Shown: piece after piece, positions 9,664 to 16,904 of the stretch
Numbering within the stretch: position 1 is the stretch's first letter
How the letters are laid out: each line of letters begins with the position of its first letter
Source of the DNA: Rhodoferax sp.
GTDB taxonomy: Bacteria; Pseudomonadota; Gammaproteobacteria; Burkholderiales; Burkholderiaceae_C
Direction of reading: 5' to 3'
Length of the DNA: 17,179 bases
Assembly: GCA_016463455.1 (NCBI GenBank)
Contig: JAEMRG010000011.1
Location: forward strand, 1 to 17,179
The notes under the pieces: generated by a model
What the model saw: only the letters and a program-made list of their open reading frames with translations
The model's database searches: none
What the model was told of the DNA's origin: nothing
Translations under genes and position numbers: made by a program

Positions 9664-10562
9664 CAATACACCTTTTCCTTGAGTAGGCGCAGCAAATACT
9701 GCCCGTAGTCCGATTTGCCCAAGGTGCCGGCTAATTTTTCTAGTTGCGCGTCGTCGATCCAGTTATTTCGCCAGCTTATTTCTTCCGGTGCTGCCACTTT
9801 AAGCCCCTGGCGTTTTTCAACGGTATAAATAAACTGGCCGGCTTCCAGCATGGATTCATGGGTACCGGTATCCAACCAGGCATAACCACGACCCATGGTT
9901 TGCACCTCCAATTGCCCGGCTTGCAAATACAGGCGGTTCAGGTCGGTGATTTCCAGTTCCCCGCGCGGCGAGGGCTTGACTTGTTTGGCCAGCGCTACCA
10001 CCTGTTGGTCATAAAAATACAGGCCGGTTACGGCATAGCGCGACTTGGGTACTGCGGGCTTTTCTTCCAAGCTGATCGCGCGCCCAGTCGCGTCGAACTC
10101 CACTACGCCATAGCGCTGTGGGTCCTGTACCGCATAGGCAAAAACCGTGGCGCCGGTCGTTTTTTGGTTGGCAGATCGCACAAGCGAAGCAAAATCGTGG
10201 CCGTAGAAAATATTGTCGCCCAGCACCAGCGCGCTGGGGCTGTCTTGCAAAAATGATTCGCCAATCAAAAATGCCTGGGCCAGGCCGTCGGGGCTTTCTT
10301 GCACCGCATATTGCAGATTCAAACCCCATTGTTTTCCATCGCCCAATAATTGGGAAAAACGCGGCGTATCTTGCGGCGTAGATATCACCAAAATGTCGCG
10401 AATGCCCGCCAGCATCAGGGTGCTGAGCGGGTAATAAATCATGGGTTTATCGTAAATCGGGAGCAGCTGCTTGCTTACCACCTGGCTAGCGGGGTAGAGG
10501 CGGGTGCCCGCGCCCCCCGCCAAAATAATGCCTTTTCTATTGGAATTAGGGGTATTTTTCAT
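9663..10562 (-). CDS. rfbA: Glucose-1-phosphate thymidylyltransferase
   Basis: First enzyme of the pathway: joins glucose-1-phosphate and dTTP to give dTDP-glucose, with feedback by dTDP-rhamnose in characterised homologues. The product is 299 residues. The nucleotide-binding motif GGAGTRLYP is at 16-24 and is followed by SKQLLPIYDKPMIYYPLSTL (30-49). ALVLGDNIFYG and the RYGVVEFD and LEEKP blocks are those of RmlA. The frame is open upstream to 10658, but that sequence belongs to rfbD. ATG at 10562 overlaps the rfbD stop as ATGA, and the protein then begins a short distance before the first conserved strand. Ser26 stands where many homologues have Thr in the PxT position; this should not affect function. 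Confidence 0.96.
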   Translation of the reverse strand: MKNTPNSNRKGIILAGGAGTRLYPASQVVSKQLLPIYDKPMIYYPLSTLMLAGIRDILVISTPQDTPRFSQLLGDGKQWGLNLQYAVQESPDGLAQAFLIGESFLQDSPSALVLGDNIFYGHDFASLVRSANQKTTGATVFAYAVQDPQRYGVVEFDATGRAISLEEKPAVPKSRYAVTGLYFYDQQVVALAKQVKPSPRGELEITDLNRLYLQAGQLEVQTMGRGYAWLDTGTHESMLEAGQFIYTVEKRQGLKVAAPEEISWRNNWIDDAQLEKLAGTLGKSDYGQYLLRLLKEKVY

Positions 10563-11473
10563 AAGTTTTTTGTAAGAGCGATTTCCTGCAATATCCGCCG
10601 CACCCCCAATTGCCACGAGGGCAAATGTATCGAAAATACATCGGCAATCTTGGCGCAATCAAGCCGGGAGTTCAGGGGGCGGGGGGCTGCGACCGGGTAC
10701 TCCGCGCTTTTTATGGGCACAAGCCGCTCTTGCGACACGCGGACCGGTATTCCCAGGGCGCGCGCTTCTTGGAAAACAAATTGGGCATAGCCATGCCAGC
10801 TGGTTTGGCCGGAAGCGGCGCAGTGGTAAAGACCTGCGAGTGCCGGTTGCGCCATGGCCTGGCGCAAGGCTATGGCGCTGGCATCGGCCAGCAATTCCGC
10901 GCCGGTGGGGGCGCCCATCTGGTCGTCAATCACCCGCAGTTCATCGCGCTCGGCGCCTAGGCGCAGCATGGTTTTGGCGAAATTGCTGCCGCGCGCCGCG
11001 TACACCCAGCTGGTGCGCAGGATCAGATGCCTGGGGTTACGGGCGACTTCCAGCTCGCCCTGGCGCTTGCTGGCGCCATAGACGCTCAGCGGTGCGCAGG
11101 CATCGGACTCGCGCCAGGACCGGGTGCCGCTGCCGTCAAACACATAGTCGGTCGAGTAATGCGCCAGCCAGGCACCCAGGCGCAGGGTTTCTTCGGCCAG
11201 CACGGCAGGGCCCAGCGCGTTGACGGCATAGGCTTTTTCGGTTTCGGTTTGCGCTTTATCCACTGCGGTGTAAGCCGCCGCATTGACGACCAGGTCCGGT
11301 GCGATCTCACGCAGGGTGTGTCGCAAGCCCTCTGGCTTGGCTAAGTCGCCGCACCATTGGTTCGGGTTATCTTGTGCCTGGCTGGCCAGGGCTATCACCT
11401 CGCCTAAAGGTGCCAGGCTGCGCTGCAGTTGCCAGCCCAGCTGCCCGTTGCGGCCCAGCAGCAAAATTTTCAT
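10559..11473 (-). CDS. rfbD: dTDP-4-dehydrorhamnose reductase
   Basis: Fourth and last enzyme: reduces dTDP-4-keto-L-rhamnose to dTDP-L-rhamnose with NAD(P)H. A short-chain dehydrogenase of 304 residues. The Rossmann motif is GRNGQLG (7-13). STDYVFDG (107-114) supplies the catalytic Thr108, and YGASK (132-136) supplies Tyr and Lys. The RTSWVYA and DDQMGAPT blocks are typical of RmlD. The ORF is open to 11548, but ATG at 11473 begins exactly at the conserved MKILLLG start and overlaps the rfbB stop as ATGA. Its stop overlaps rfbA in the same way. Confidence 0.96.
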   Translation of the reverse strand: MKILLLGRNGQLGWQLQRSLAPLGEVIALASQAQDNPNQWCGDLAKPEGLRHTLREIAPDLVVNAAAYTAVDKAQTETEKAYAVNALGPAVLAEETLRLGAWLAHYSTDYVFDGSGTRSWRESDACAPLSVYGASKRQGELEVARNPRHLILRTSWVYAARGSNFAKTMLRLGAERDELRVIDDQMGAPTGAELLADASAIALRQAMAQPALAGLYHCAASGQTSWHGYAQFVFQEARALGIPVRVSQERLVPIKSAEYPVAAPRPLNSRLDCAKIADVFSIHLPSWQLGVRRILQEIALTKNL

Positions 11474-12546
11474 GCTGCGCCGCCCACGCCTCGGTACTGC
11501 TGGGCCACCCAGTCGCGGTAAGCGCCCGATTGGACTTCCTGTACCCATTGGGGGTTGTCCAGGTACCAGCGCACGGTTTTACGCAATCCTGTTTCAAAGG
11601 TTTCGGCCGGCTTCCAGCCCAGTTCTTCGCTGATTTTTCGGGCATCAATTGCGTACCGCCGGTCATGCCCCGGGCGGTCGGTGACAAAGCTGATTTGGCT
11701 GGCGTAGGGCTTGGCGTCGCTGCGTGCTTGCATTTCGTCCAGCAGCGCGCACACCGCATGCACGATGTCCAGGTTGGCTTTTTCGTTCCAGCCACCGACG
11801 TTATAGGTTTCGCCTACGCGGCCACGGTCTAAGACCACGCGGATCGCCGCGCAATGGTCTTTCACATACAGCCAGTCGCGAATCTGCTGGCCGTCGCCAT
11901 AGACCGGCAGGGGCTTACCGGCCAAGGCGTTGACGATCATCAGTGGGATCAATTTTTCGGGGAAGTGCAGCGGACCGTAGTTGTTGCTGCAGTTGGTCGT
12001 CAGCACCGGCAGCCCGTAGGTGTGGTGGTAGGCGCGCACCAAGTGGTCGCTGGCGGCCTTGGAGGCGGAATAGGGGCTATTGGGCTCATAGCGACGCGAT
12101 TCGCTAAAGGCCGCTTCATCGGGCAACAGCGAGCCATAAACCTCGTCGGTTGATACATGCAAAAACCGGAATATCGATGCCTCGGTATCAGCCAGGCCAG
12201 CCCGGTAAGCCCGCACTGCTTCCAACAAGCGGAAGGTTCCCACGATATTGGTATCTATAAATTCTGCGGGGCCGCTGATGGACCTATCCACATGGCTTTC
12301 CGCAGCAAAATTTAATACGGCCCGGGGCTGATAACGTGCCAGCAGCGCCGATACCAAGGCGCTGTCTCCGATGTCGCCCTGCACAAAAATATGGTTTTCA
12401 TGGTCTTTGACAGGGTCGAGATTACGCAAATTACCGGCATAGGTCAGTTTGTCCAGATTGACCACGGATTCGCCGCTGTGGGCCAGCCAGTCAAGGACAA
12501 AATTACTGCCGATAAAGCCGGCGCCGCCGGTCACCAATATTGCCAT
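11470..12546 (-). CDS. rfbB: dTDP-glucose 4,6-dehydratase
   Basis: Second enzyme of the pathway: NAD-dependent conversion of dTDP-glucose to dTDP-4-keto-6-deoxyglucose. An extended short-chain dehydrogenase of 358 residues. The Rossmann motif GGAGFIG is at 7-13. Catalytic Thr133-Asp134-Glu135 are in STDEVYG, and Tyr159/Lys163 are in YSASK. HVDRSI and NNYGP(L)HFPEKLIP blocks follow. A GTG two codons upstream (12552) is open, but AAAAAGG (12558-12552) is a good Shine-Dalgarno 5 nt before ATG at 12546 and would lie on top of the GTG, which decides for the ATG. It is the first gene of the ten-gene minus-strand run and diverges from the TPR gene. Confidence 0.97.
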   Translation of the reverse strand: MAILVTGGAGFIGSNFVLDWLAHSGESVVNLDKLTYAGNLRNLDPVKDHENHIFVQGDIGDSALVSALLARYQPRAVLNFAAESHVDRSISGPAEFIDTNIVGTFRLLEAVRAYRAGLADTEASIFRFLHVSTDEVYGSLLPDEAAFSESRRYEPNSPYSASKAASDHLVRAYHHTYGLPVLTTNCSNNYGPLHFPEKLIPLMIVNALAGKPLPVYGDGQQIRDWLYVKDHCAAIRVVLDRGRVGETYNVGGWNEKANLDIVHAVCALLDEMQARSDAKPYASQISFVTDRPGHDRRYAIDARKISEELGWKPAETFETGLRKTVRWYLDNPQWVQEVQSGAYRDWVAQQYRGVGGAA

Positions 12547-12745
12547 AAACACCTTTTTGCGCGGATATTCAAACCGGGGCTCAGTTTAATGGCTTAAATG
12601 ACAACTAGCGCAAGGGGCTGCGCGTCTTGGAGCCATTGTCCAAGGACGGTCAAGCGATCAAAGCCGGACCGATAAAATTGCGCTATGACCGCCAAGCCAC
12701 GCCCAAGCCATTTGCCGCTAGCGCTTGGACGCCCTTAAGCAGACT
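12547..12745. other. Divergent intergenic region between rfbB and the TPR-glycosyltransferase gene
   Basis: About 200 nt without a convincing gene. It separates the start of the long minus-strand run from the plus-strand TPR gene, so promoters for both directions are expected here. The only recognisable signal for rfbB is its Shine-Dalgarno AAAAAGG next to the start. On the plus strand a TAAAAT hexamer (12673-12678) resembles a -10 box 68 nt before the TPR start, but no good -35 box is 16-18 nt upstream. On the minus strand AT-rich sequence around 12585-12600 might hold a promoter, but no clear hexamer pair is seen. The functional role is inferred from gene orientation only. Confidence 0.45.
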
Positions 12746-14323
12746 ATGCAAGGCCATCACGCACTGGCTGCCTTGTTTCAGCAAGGCCTGGCCCACCACC
12801 AGCAGGGCGAATTCGAAGAGGCCAAGGTCGCTTATGAGCGCATGCTGGCCCTGCAGCCCGGCCATGCAGATGCCTTGCACATGCTCGGTGCCATGGCCCT
12901 GCAATCGGGCAAGCACGCTTTGGCGGCGGAATTCATCAGTGTTGCAGTAGCCAACAACCCGCTCAACGCCTCTGCGCATTTCAACTTAGGCTTGGCGTTC
13001 AAGGCCTTGCAGCGCTATGAAGAGGCCATTGTCAGTTTCAGTCAGACCATTGCCATTCAGCCGGACTACGCGCAGGCCTGGAATAACCGGGGCGTGCTCT
13101 TGCAGGATCAATTGCGCTGGGACGAGGCGGCGCAAAGCTATGCCGGTGCAATAGCTGCGCAGCCGGAGTTCGCGCAGGCGCATTACAACCTGGGCAATGC
13201 CTTGCGCGCCTTAGGGCGGTTTGAAGCGGCCCTAGCAAGTTACGACACCGCGATTGCGCTGCAGCCCGGCTGGGCCCATGCCTTGAATAACCGGGGCCTT
13301 GCATTGCAGGAGCTCCAGCGCAGCACCGAGGCCATAGAAAGCTACGACGCTGCCATAGCGAGCGAGCCCGATTTTGCGGATGCCTACTGGAACAAGGCCA
13401 TTGAATTGCTGCTGTGCGGTGATTTTGCGCAGGGTTGGAAGTACTATGAATGGCGTTGGCGGCGAGACGCATTTAGTTCGCGCAAACGCGACTTTCCTCA
13501 GCCACAATGGCTGGGAGATGCGCCCCTCAATGGAAAGACAGTGCTGTTGCACGCCGAACAGGGCTTAGGCGACAGCATTCAGTTTTGTCGCTATGCGCGC
13601 GAAGTCACCGCCCTGGGCGCGAAGGTATTACTGGAAGTTCCCGAGCCTTTGATGGCACTGTTTGAAACGCTGCAAGGCCCCAAGCACTTGTTTGAAAAAG
13701 GGTCGGCTTTGCCGCATTTTGACTACCACTGCCCCTTGCTCAGTTTGCCGCTTGCGTTTCGCACGCAGCTGGCCAACCTACCCAGCTCGTCGCCCTATCT
13801 GGCCAGCACCGCGCCTAAGCGTGAACTTTGGCAGCGCCGCTTGGGGCCGCCCAGCACGCCGCGGATCGGTTTGGTGTGGAGCGGCAATGGGCTGGACAGA
13901 AACGACCTGCAGCGCAGTTTGGGTTTGAACGCCTTGCTGCCCTACCTTTCCCCTAGCTTCGAGTACCTGTGTTTGCAAAAGGAGCTACGACCCGCAGACC
14001 AAGATGCGATGCAAGCCAACTCCATTCGTTTTTTGGGTGCGCACATCCAAGATTTTTCCGATACCGCAGCCTTGTGCGATCTGGTGGACTTGGTGATTTC
14101 AGTCGATACCAGCGTGGCCCATCTGGCGTGCGCGCTAGGTAAACCGACCTGGATACTGCTGCCCTACGCGCCCGACTGGCGCTGGATGCTCGATCGGGCC
14201 GATAGCCCCTGGTACCCCAGCGCCAGGCTTTACCGCCAGGGCAATGACCGATCGTGGACGCCGGTCTTAGCGCGCATCGGGTCCGACCTCCTGGGGTACG
14301 CGCGCGTACCCTTGGTTCCATGA
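12746..14323 (+). CDS. TPR protein with C-terminal glycosyltransferase-like (GT-B, family 9-like) domain
   Basis: A 525-residue protein of two parts. Residues 9-212 are six tandem 34-residue tetratricopeptide repeats in perfect register, each with the A-x2-N/L-G-x3-L and Y/F-x2-A-I/L-x2-P spacing. A degenerate seventh repeat (213-238) ends in WKYYEWRW. The C-terminal part (about 255-525) has LLHAEQGLGDSIQFCRYA (near 272-290), RIGLVWSGNG and VDTSVAHLACALGKPTW (453-469, Asp454), a pattern of TPR-linked glycosyltransferases resembling the ADP-heptose transferase (GT9) fold. Donor, acceptor and cellular role are unknown. No signal peptide is visible. The ATG at 12746 is favoured; a TTG at 12725 is an in-frame alternative with no better ribosome binding site. 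The stop overlaps the next gene as ATGA. Position opposite the dTDP-rhamnose operon suggests glycan work, which is inference. Confidence 0.85.
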   Translation: MQGHHALAALFQQGLAHHQQGEFEEAKVAYERMLALQPGHADALHMLGAMALQSGKHALAAEFISVAVANNPLNASAHFNLGLAFKALQRYEEAIVSFSQTIAIQPDYAQAWNNRGVLLQDQLRWDEAAQSYAGAIAAQPEFAQAHYNLGNALRALGRFEAALASYDTAIALQPGWAHALNNRGLALQELQRSTEAIESYDAAIASEPDFADAYWNKAIELLLCGDFAQGWKYYEWRWRRDAFSSRKRDFPQPQWLGDAPLNGKTVLLHAEQGLGDSIQFCRYAREVTALGAKVLLEVPEPLMALFETLQGPKHLFEKGSALPHFDYHCPLLSLPLAFRTQLANLPSSSPYLASTAPKRELWQRRLGPPSTPRIGLVWSGNGLDRNDLQRSLGLNALLPYLSPSFEYLCLQKELRPADQDAMQANSIRFLGAHIQDFSDTAALCDLVDLVISVDTSVAHLACALGKPTWILLPYAPDWRWMLDRADSPWYPSARLYRQGNDRSWTPVLARIGSDLLGYARVPLVP

Positions 14324-15069
14324 CTCTGGTTGCCGCTCCACCCCATGCTGTTGCCCGCTTGCGCAACGAGCGCCTGGCCCAAAGTTCCAAGCCCTTTCTG
14401 GCGCGCGGTGGTATCAAGGGTGCGCGCTGCGCAGGCTGCCGTCTGGTGCCTAGCCACTGTATGTGCGATTTGCGCCCGAACTTGCAAACGCAGGTTGGCA
14501 TATGTTTGCTGATGGGCGATATCGAAGCCCTCAAGCCCAGTAATACCGGCTGGTTGGTGGCCGATGTGCTTGCAGATACCTACGCTTTTTGCTGGGCGCG
14601 CACTGAAACGGATCCCGCTTTACTCAGCCTGCTGGCCGATCCGCAATGGCAACCCTATGTGGTATTCCCCGGAGAGTACGTGGCGCCGGAGCGCGTGGTG
14701 CATGCCGTGCAAGAGGCGTCTGGGCCCAGCGCTAAGCTTCCTTTGTTTATCTTGTTAGACGGCACCTGGGCAGAGGCGCGCAAGATGTTTCGCAAAAGCC
14801 CTTATCTGGACCGATTTCCCGTGCTCAGTTTGTCGCCCTCGCAGCTCTCGCGTTACCAACTGCGTCGATCGCGTCGCGACGACCATTTTTGCACCAGTGA
14901 AGTCGCCGCGCTTTGTCTGGAACTAGCGGGCGAGGCTCTGGCCGCAGAAACATTGGACGCCTATTTGGACGTTTACACCCACCATTACTTGCTCGCCAAG
15001 CAACAGTTGCCGGTAGAACACGAAAGTCGGGCCTATGCGCGCTGGCGCCGTCTCGATCCGGTCTTGTAG
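14320..15069 (+). CDS. tapT: DTW-domain tRNA-uridine aminocarboxypropyltransferase (TapT/YfiP type)
   Basis: A 249-residue DTW-domain protein. The characterised family member E. coli TapT (YfiP) transfers the aminocarboxypropyl group of S-adenosylmethionine to tRNA uridine 47 (acp3U). Zinc ligands are likely Cys37-x2-Cys40 and Cys47-x-Cys49 near the N-terminus. The signature D-x-T-W is DGTW (147-150), followed by EARKMFRKSPYL and a basic LRRSRRDDHFCTSE stretch (181-194). The open frame starts at 14254, but ATG at 14320 overlaps the TPR gene stop as ATGA and gives a length close to the 232 residues of E. coli TapT. The tRNA position modified here is inferred from family membership. The symbol is by homology. 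Confidence 0.85.
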   Translation: MTLVAAPPHAVARLRNERLAQSSKPFLARGGIKGARCAGCRLVPSHCMCDLRPNLQTQVGICLLMGDIEALKPSNTGWLVADVLADTYAFCWARTETDPALLSLLADPQWQPYVVFPGEYVAPERVVHAVQEASGPSAKLPLFILLDGTWAEARKMFRKSPYLDRFPVLSLSPSQLSRYQLRRSRRDDHFCTSEVAALCLELAGEALAAETLDAYLDVYTHHYLLAKQQLPVEHESRAYARWRRLDPVL

Positions 15070-15092
15070 CGTTTGCCGGCGCTGGACATAAT
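15064..15092 (+). promoter_or_regulatory. Possible sigma70-type promoter upstream of the CMD-like gene
   Basis: CATAAT (15087-15092) matches the -10 consensus at five of six positions. The hexamer 17 nt upstream, TTGTAG (15064-15069), matches only the TTG half of the -35 box and overlaps the tapT stop codon. The site lies about 100 nt before the next start, as would suit an independent transcript. It coincides with the left arm of an imperfect hairpin (15080-15087 with 15101-15108). This is a pattern match only and could be chance. Confidence 0.25.
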
Positions 15093-15192
15093 TGGATGGT
15101 GTCCGGCGGCCGGCCTTACAAGCGCCTGGGCACGCGTTTTCTACTTCTACACCAAACAAAATTCATTTAATGCACTCACTGAGCAAAAACTT

Positions 15193-15738
15193 ATGCGCAT
15201 ACCCGATTGGACACCCGAACAAAAACCCCAGCCCAGCGACTTGGTCGAAGCGATTCTTGCGCGGCGCGGTGGCGCCTTGATCAACCTGGACAAGGCTTTG
15301 CTGTGGAGTGAACCCGTCGCTAGGGGATGGAATGTCTATCTCAAGGCAGTGCGTACCGGCTTGCCCACCAGTCGCAAACTGCGCGAGCTGGGTATTTGCA
15401 CGGTGGCGCTGTTGACAGGCGCGGATTATGAATACCACCACCACGCCCCTGACTTTTTAGCAGCGGGCGGAAGCCAAGCAGAACTCGATGCCTTGCGCGT
15501 GTTTGTCGATGCCGACCCGCGTGCGGTTCCGACTGGTGCTGACTTGGGCGAGGTGGAAAAAATCATCATCCAGTATGCAGCTCAGATGACGCTGGACGTG
15601 AAAGTCAGCGATGCCTTGTTCGCGGCCATGCGTACACATTTCGACCCGACAGAGATCGTCGAGATCACCAGTGCGATCGCTACCTACAACATGGTCGCAC
15701 GCATCCTGGTCGCGCTGCAGATCAGGCCCGAGCAATAG
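15193..15738 (+). CDS. Carboxymuconolactone decarboxylase-like (AhpD-superfamily) protein
   Basis: A 181-residue protein that reads as a member of the carboxymuconolactone decarboxylase / AhpD-like superfamily. RGGALINLDKALLWSEPVARGWNVYLKAVR (split across about 25-54) and the LLTGADYEYHHHAPDFLAAG helix (74-93) with Glu80 and His82-His84 correspond to the usual lysine/glutamate/histidine-rich core. There is no CxxC pair, so an AhpD-like peroxidase role is unlikely and a decarboxylase-like or other role is more plausible; the substrate is unknown. The start at ATG 15193 is chosen because the conserved sequence begins soon after, although the frame is open to 15073. Its ribosome binding site is weak (GAG in GAGCAAAAAC). 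It is convergent with the Bug receptor gene 42 nt away, and genes of this family are often found near such receptors. Confidence 0.75.
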   Translation: MRIPDWTPEQKPQPSDLVEAILARRGGALINLDKALLWSEPVARGWNVYLKAVRTGLPTSRKLRELGICTVALLTGADYEYHHHAPDFLAAGGSQAELDALRVFVDADPRAVPTGADLGEVEKIIIQYAAQMTLDVKVSDALFAAMRTHFDPTEIVEITSAIATYNMVARILVALQIRPEQ

Positions 15739-15755
15739 CCATAGCAAGGCGGCTG

Positions 15756-15774
15756 CGGCCCGCGCTGCGGGCCG
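15756..15774. terminator. GC-rich perfect hairpin between convergent genes, possible bidirectional terminator
   Basis: CGGCCCGC (15756-15763) is followed by a 3-nt loop and its exact reverse complement GCGGGCCG (15767-15774). It sits in the 42-nt gap between two convergent genes, where a terminator for either strand is expected. No T-tract follows on either strand, so it is not a standard intrinsic terminator. It may instead halt or protect transcripts by structure. Confidence 0.45.
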
Positions 15775-15780
15775 GTGCGC

Positions 15781-16764
15781 TCAATCGGCCTGGATATTGT
15801 TGTCCTTCACCACCTTGGCCCAAACGTCCATCTGGCGCTCGATAAAAACGCGTGCCGCCTCTGGCGTGCCGCCCACCACGTCGATGCCTTGCGCGTCCAT
15901 CCGCTTGGCGGTATCGGGCATGCGCATCACTTTGTTGATCTCTTCGTTCATGCGCTTGATAATTTCGGGCGGTGTTTTTGCTGGTGCAAGCACGGCCCAC
16001 CAAGCGGGCGCGTCAAATCCAGGGAAGCCACTTTCTGCCAGCGTAGGCACATCAGGCAAATCGGGCGAGCGTTTGGACGTTGTCACCACCAGCGGGCGCA
16101 TGCGTTTGCTGTCTACATGCGGTTTCATCAAAAAGACCGATCCGATCGCAAGGGGAACGTGCCCGGCGACAGCGTCGTTCATCAAGGGGCCGCCGCCCTT
16201 GTAGGGTATGTGTTGGAATTCCAGGCCAGCGCCTTTACCCAGCAGCTCTATGGCCAGATGCCCTAGGCTGCCCGAACCGATGGTGCCGTAGCTAGCGCCT
16301 TTTTTGGCTTTTGCGGCGGCGACGACATCGGCGAAAGTCTTGAATTCGGACCCGGCGTGGGTGGCCAGCACCATCGGCGCAGTGCCTATGAGCACGACCG
16401 GGGCCAAGTCCTTGCGCGAATCAAATGCCATATTGGGTATCAGGCTGGGGTTGACCCCGTGCGTGTCAAAAACCAAGGCAAAGGTGTAGCCGTCAGGCGC
16501 TGCAGCCGCTACGGCGGCGGTCCCGATCGAGCCGGAAGCGCCGCCTTTGTTTTCGACAACGATACTTTGCCCGATCTGCTGCGACAGGGGCTGTGCCAGC
16601 AGGCGCGCCACCTGGTCCACCGATCCGCCCGGTGGAAAGACGGCCACCAGTTTGATGGCTTGCTTGGTCGGCCAGGCCTGTGCTTGCGCGTACTGGGCTG
16701 TCGCCACCAGGAGGGTCGCCGCGATAGCAAGGACGGGGGTGAGGCTGCGAATTTTTAAATGCAT
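15781..16764 (-). CDS. Bug-family tripartite tricarboxylate transporter substrate-binding protein
   Basis: Periplasmic solute receptor of the Bug/TctC family, 327 residues. A basic start (MHLKIRS) and a hydrophobic stretch give a clear Sec signal peptide ending around AQAQA (residues 26-30) before WPTK. The mature protein has WPTKQAIKLVAVFPPGGSVD (31-50), the ligand loop of the family, then VVENKGGASGSIGT and DGYTFALV, and further on HIPYKGGGP and the C-terminal region. The ATG at 16764 has a strong Shine-Dalgarno AGGAAG (16774-16769), and the open frame upstream to 16908 is ignored. No TctA/TctB membrane subunits are nearby, which is usual for the many orphan Bug proteins of Burkholderiales. 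The ligand, probably a carboxylate, cannot be told from sequence. Confidence 0.92.
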   Translation of the reverse strand: MHLKIRSLTPVLAIAATLLVATAQYAQAQAWPTKQAIKLVAVFPPGGSVDQVARLLAQPLSQQIGQSIVVENKGGASGSIGTAAVAAAAPDGYTFALVFDTHGVNPSLIPNMAFDSRKDLAPVVLIGTAPMVLATHAGSEFKTFADVVAAAKAKKGASYGTIGSGSLGHLAIELLGKGAGLEFQHIPYKGGGPLMNDAVAGHVPLAIGSVFLMKPHVDSKRMRPLVVTTSKRSPDLPDVPTLAESGFPGFDAPAWWAVLAPAKTPPEIIKRMNEEINKVMRMPDTAKRMDAQGIDVVGGTPEAARVFIERQMDVWAKVVKDNNIQAD

Positions 16765-16856
16765 GGTACTTCCTAAGAATCCAACGATGGGAACCCGAGC
16801 ATAAGGCCCCAGCCTGGGCTTTCGGCGCGAGGCGTCCCAATCCACAATGCATACAC

Positions 16857-16886
16857 AAAAAAAGGCCGCTGCGAAGCGGCCTTTTT
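16857..16886 (-). terminator. Rho-independent terminator of the BMP-family gene
   Basis: GGCCGC (16864-16869), a 6-nt loop and GCGGCC (16876-16881) are flanked by seven A (16857-16863) and five T (16882-16886). Read on the minus strand this gives a GC stem followed by seven T, 18 nt past the stop of the substrate-binding protein gene. The flanking A/T tracts make it potentially active in both directions. It separates that gene from the Bug receptor gene downstream. Confidence 0.85.
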
Positions 16887-16904
16887 GACAGGGCTCCAAG
16901 CCGA

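Noticed and set aside
10563..10658. N-terminal extension of rfbA
   Set aside because: It is inside rfbD, and the ATGA overlap at 10559-10562 and family length give a start at 10562.
12770..13381. Repeated 102-nt periodicity suggestive of tandem DNA repeats
   Set aside because: The period is the 34-residue TPR unit. Similarity is at the protein level, with divergent nucleotide sequence, so it is a protein repeat and not a DNA repeat array or CRISPR.
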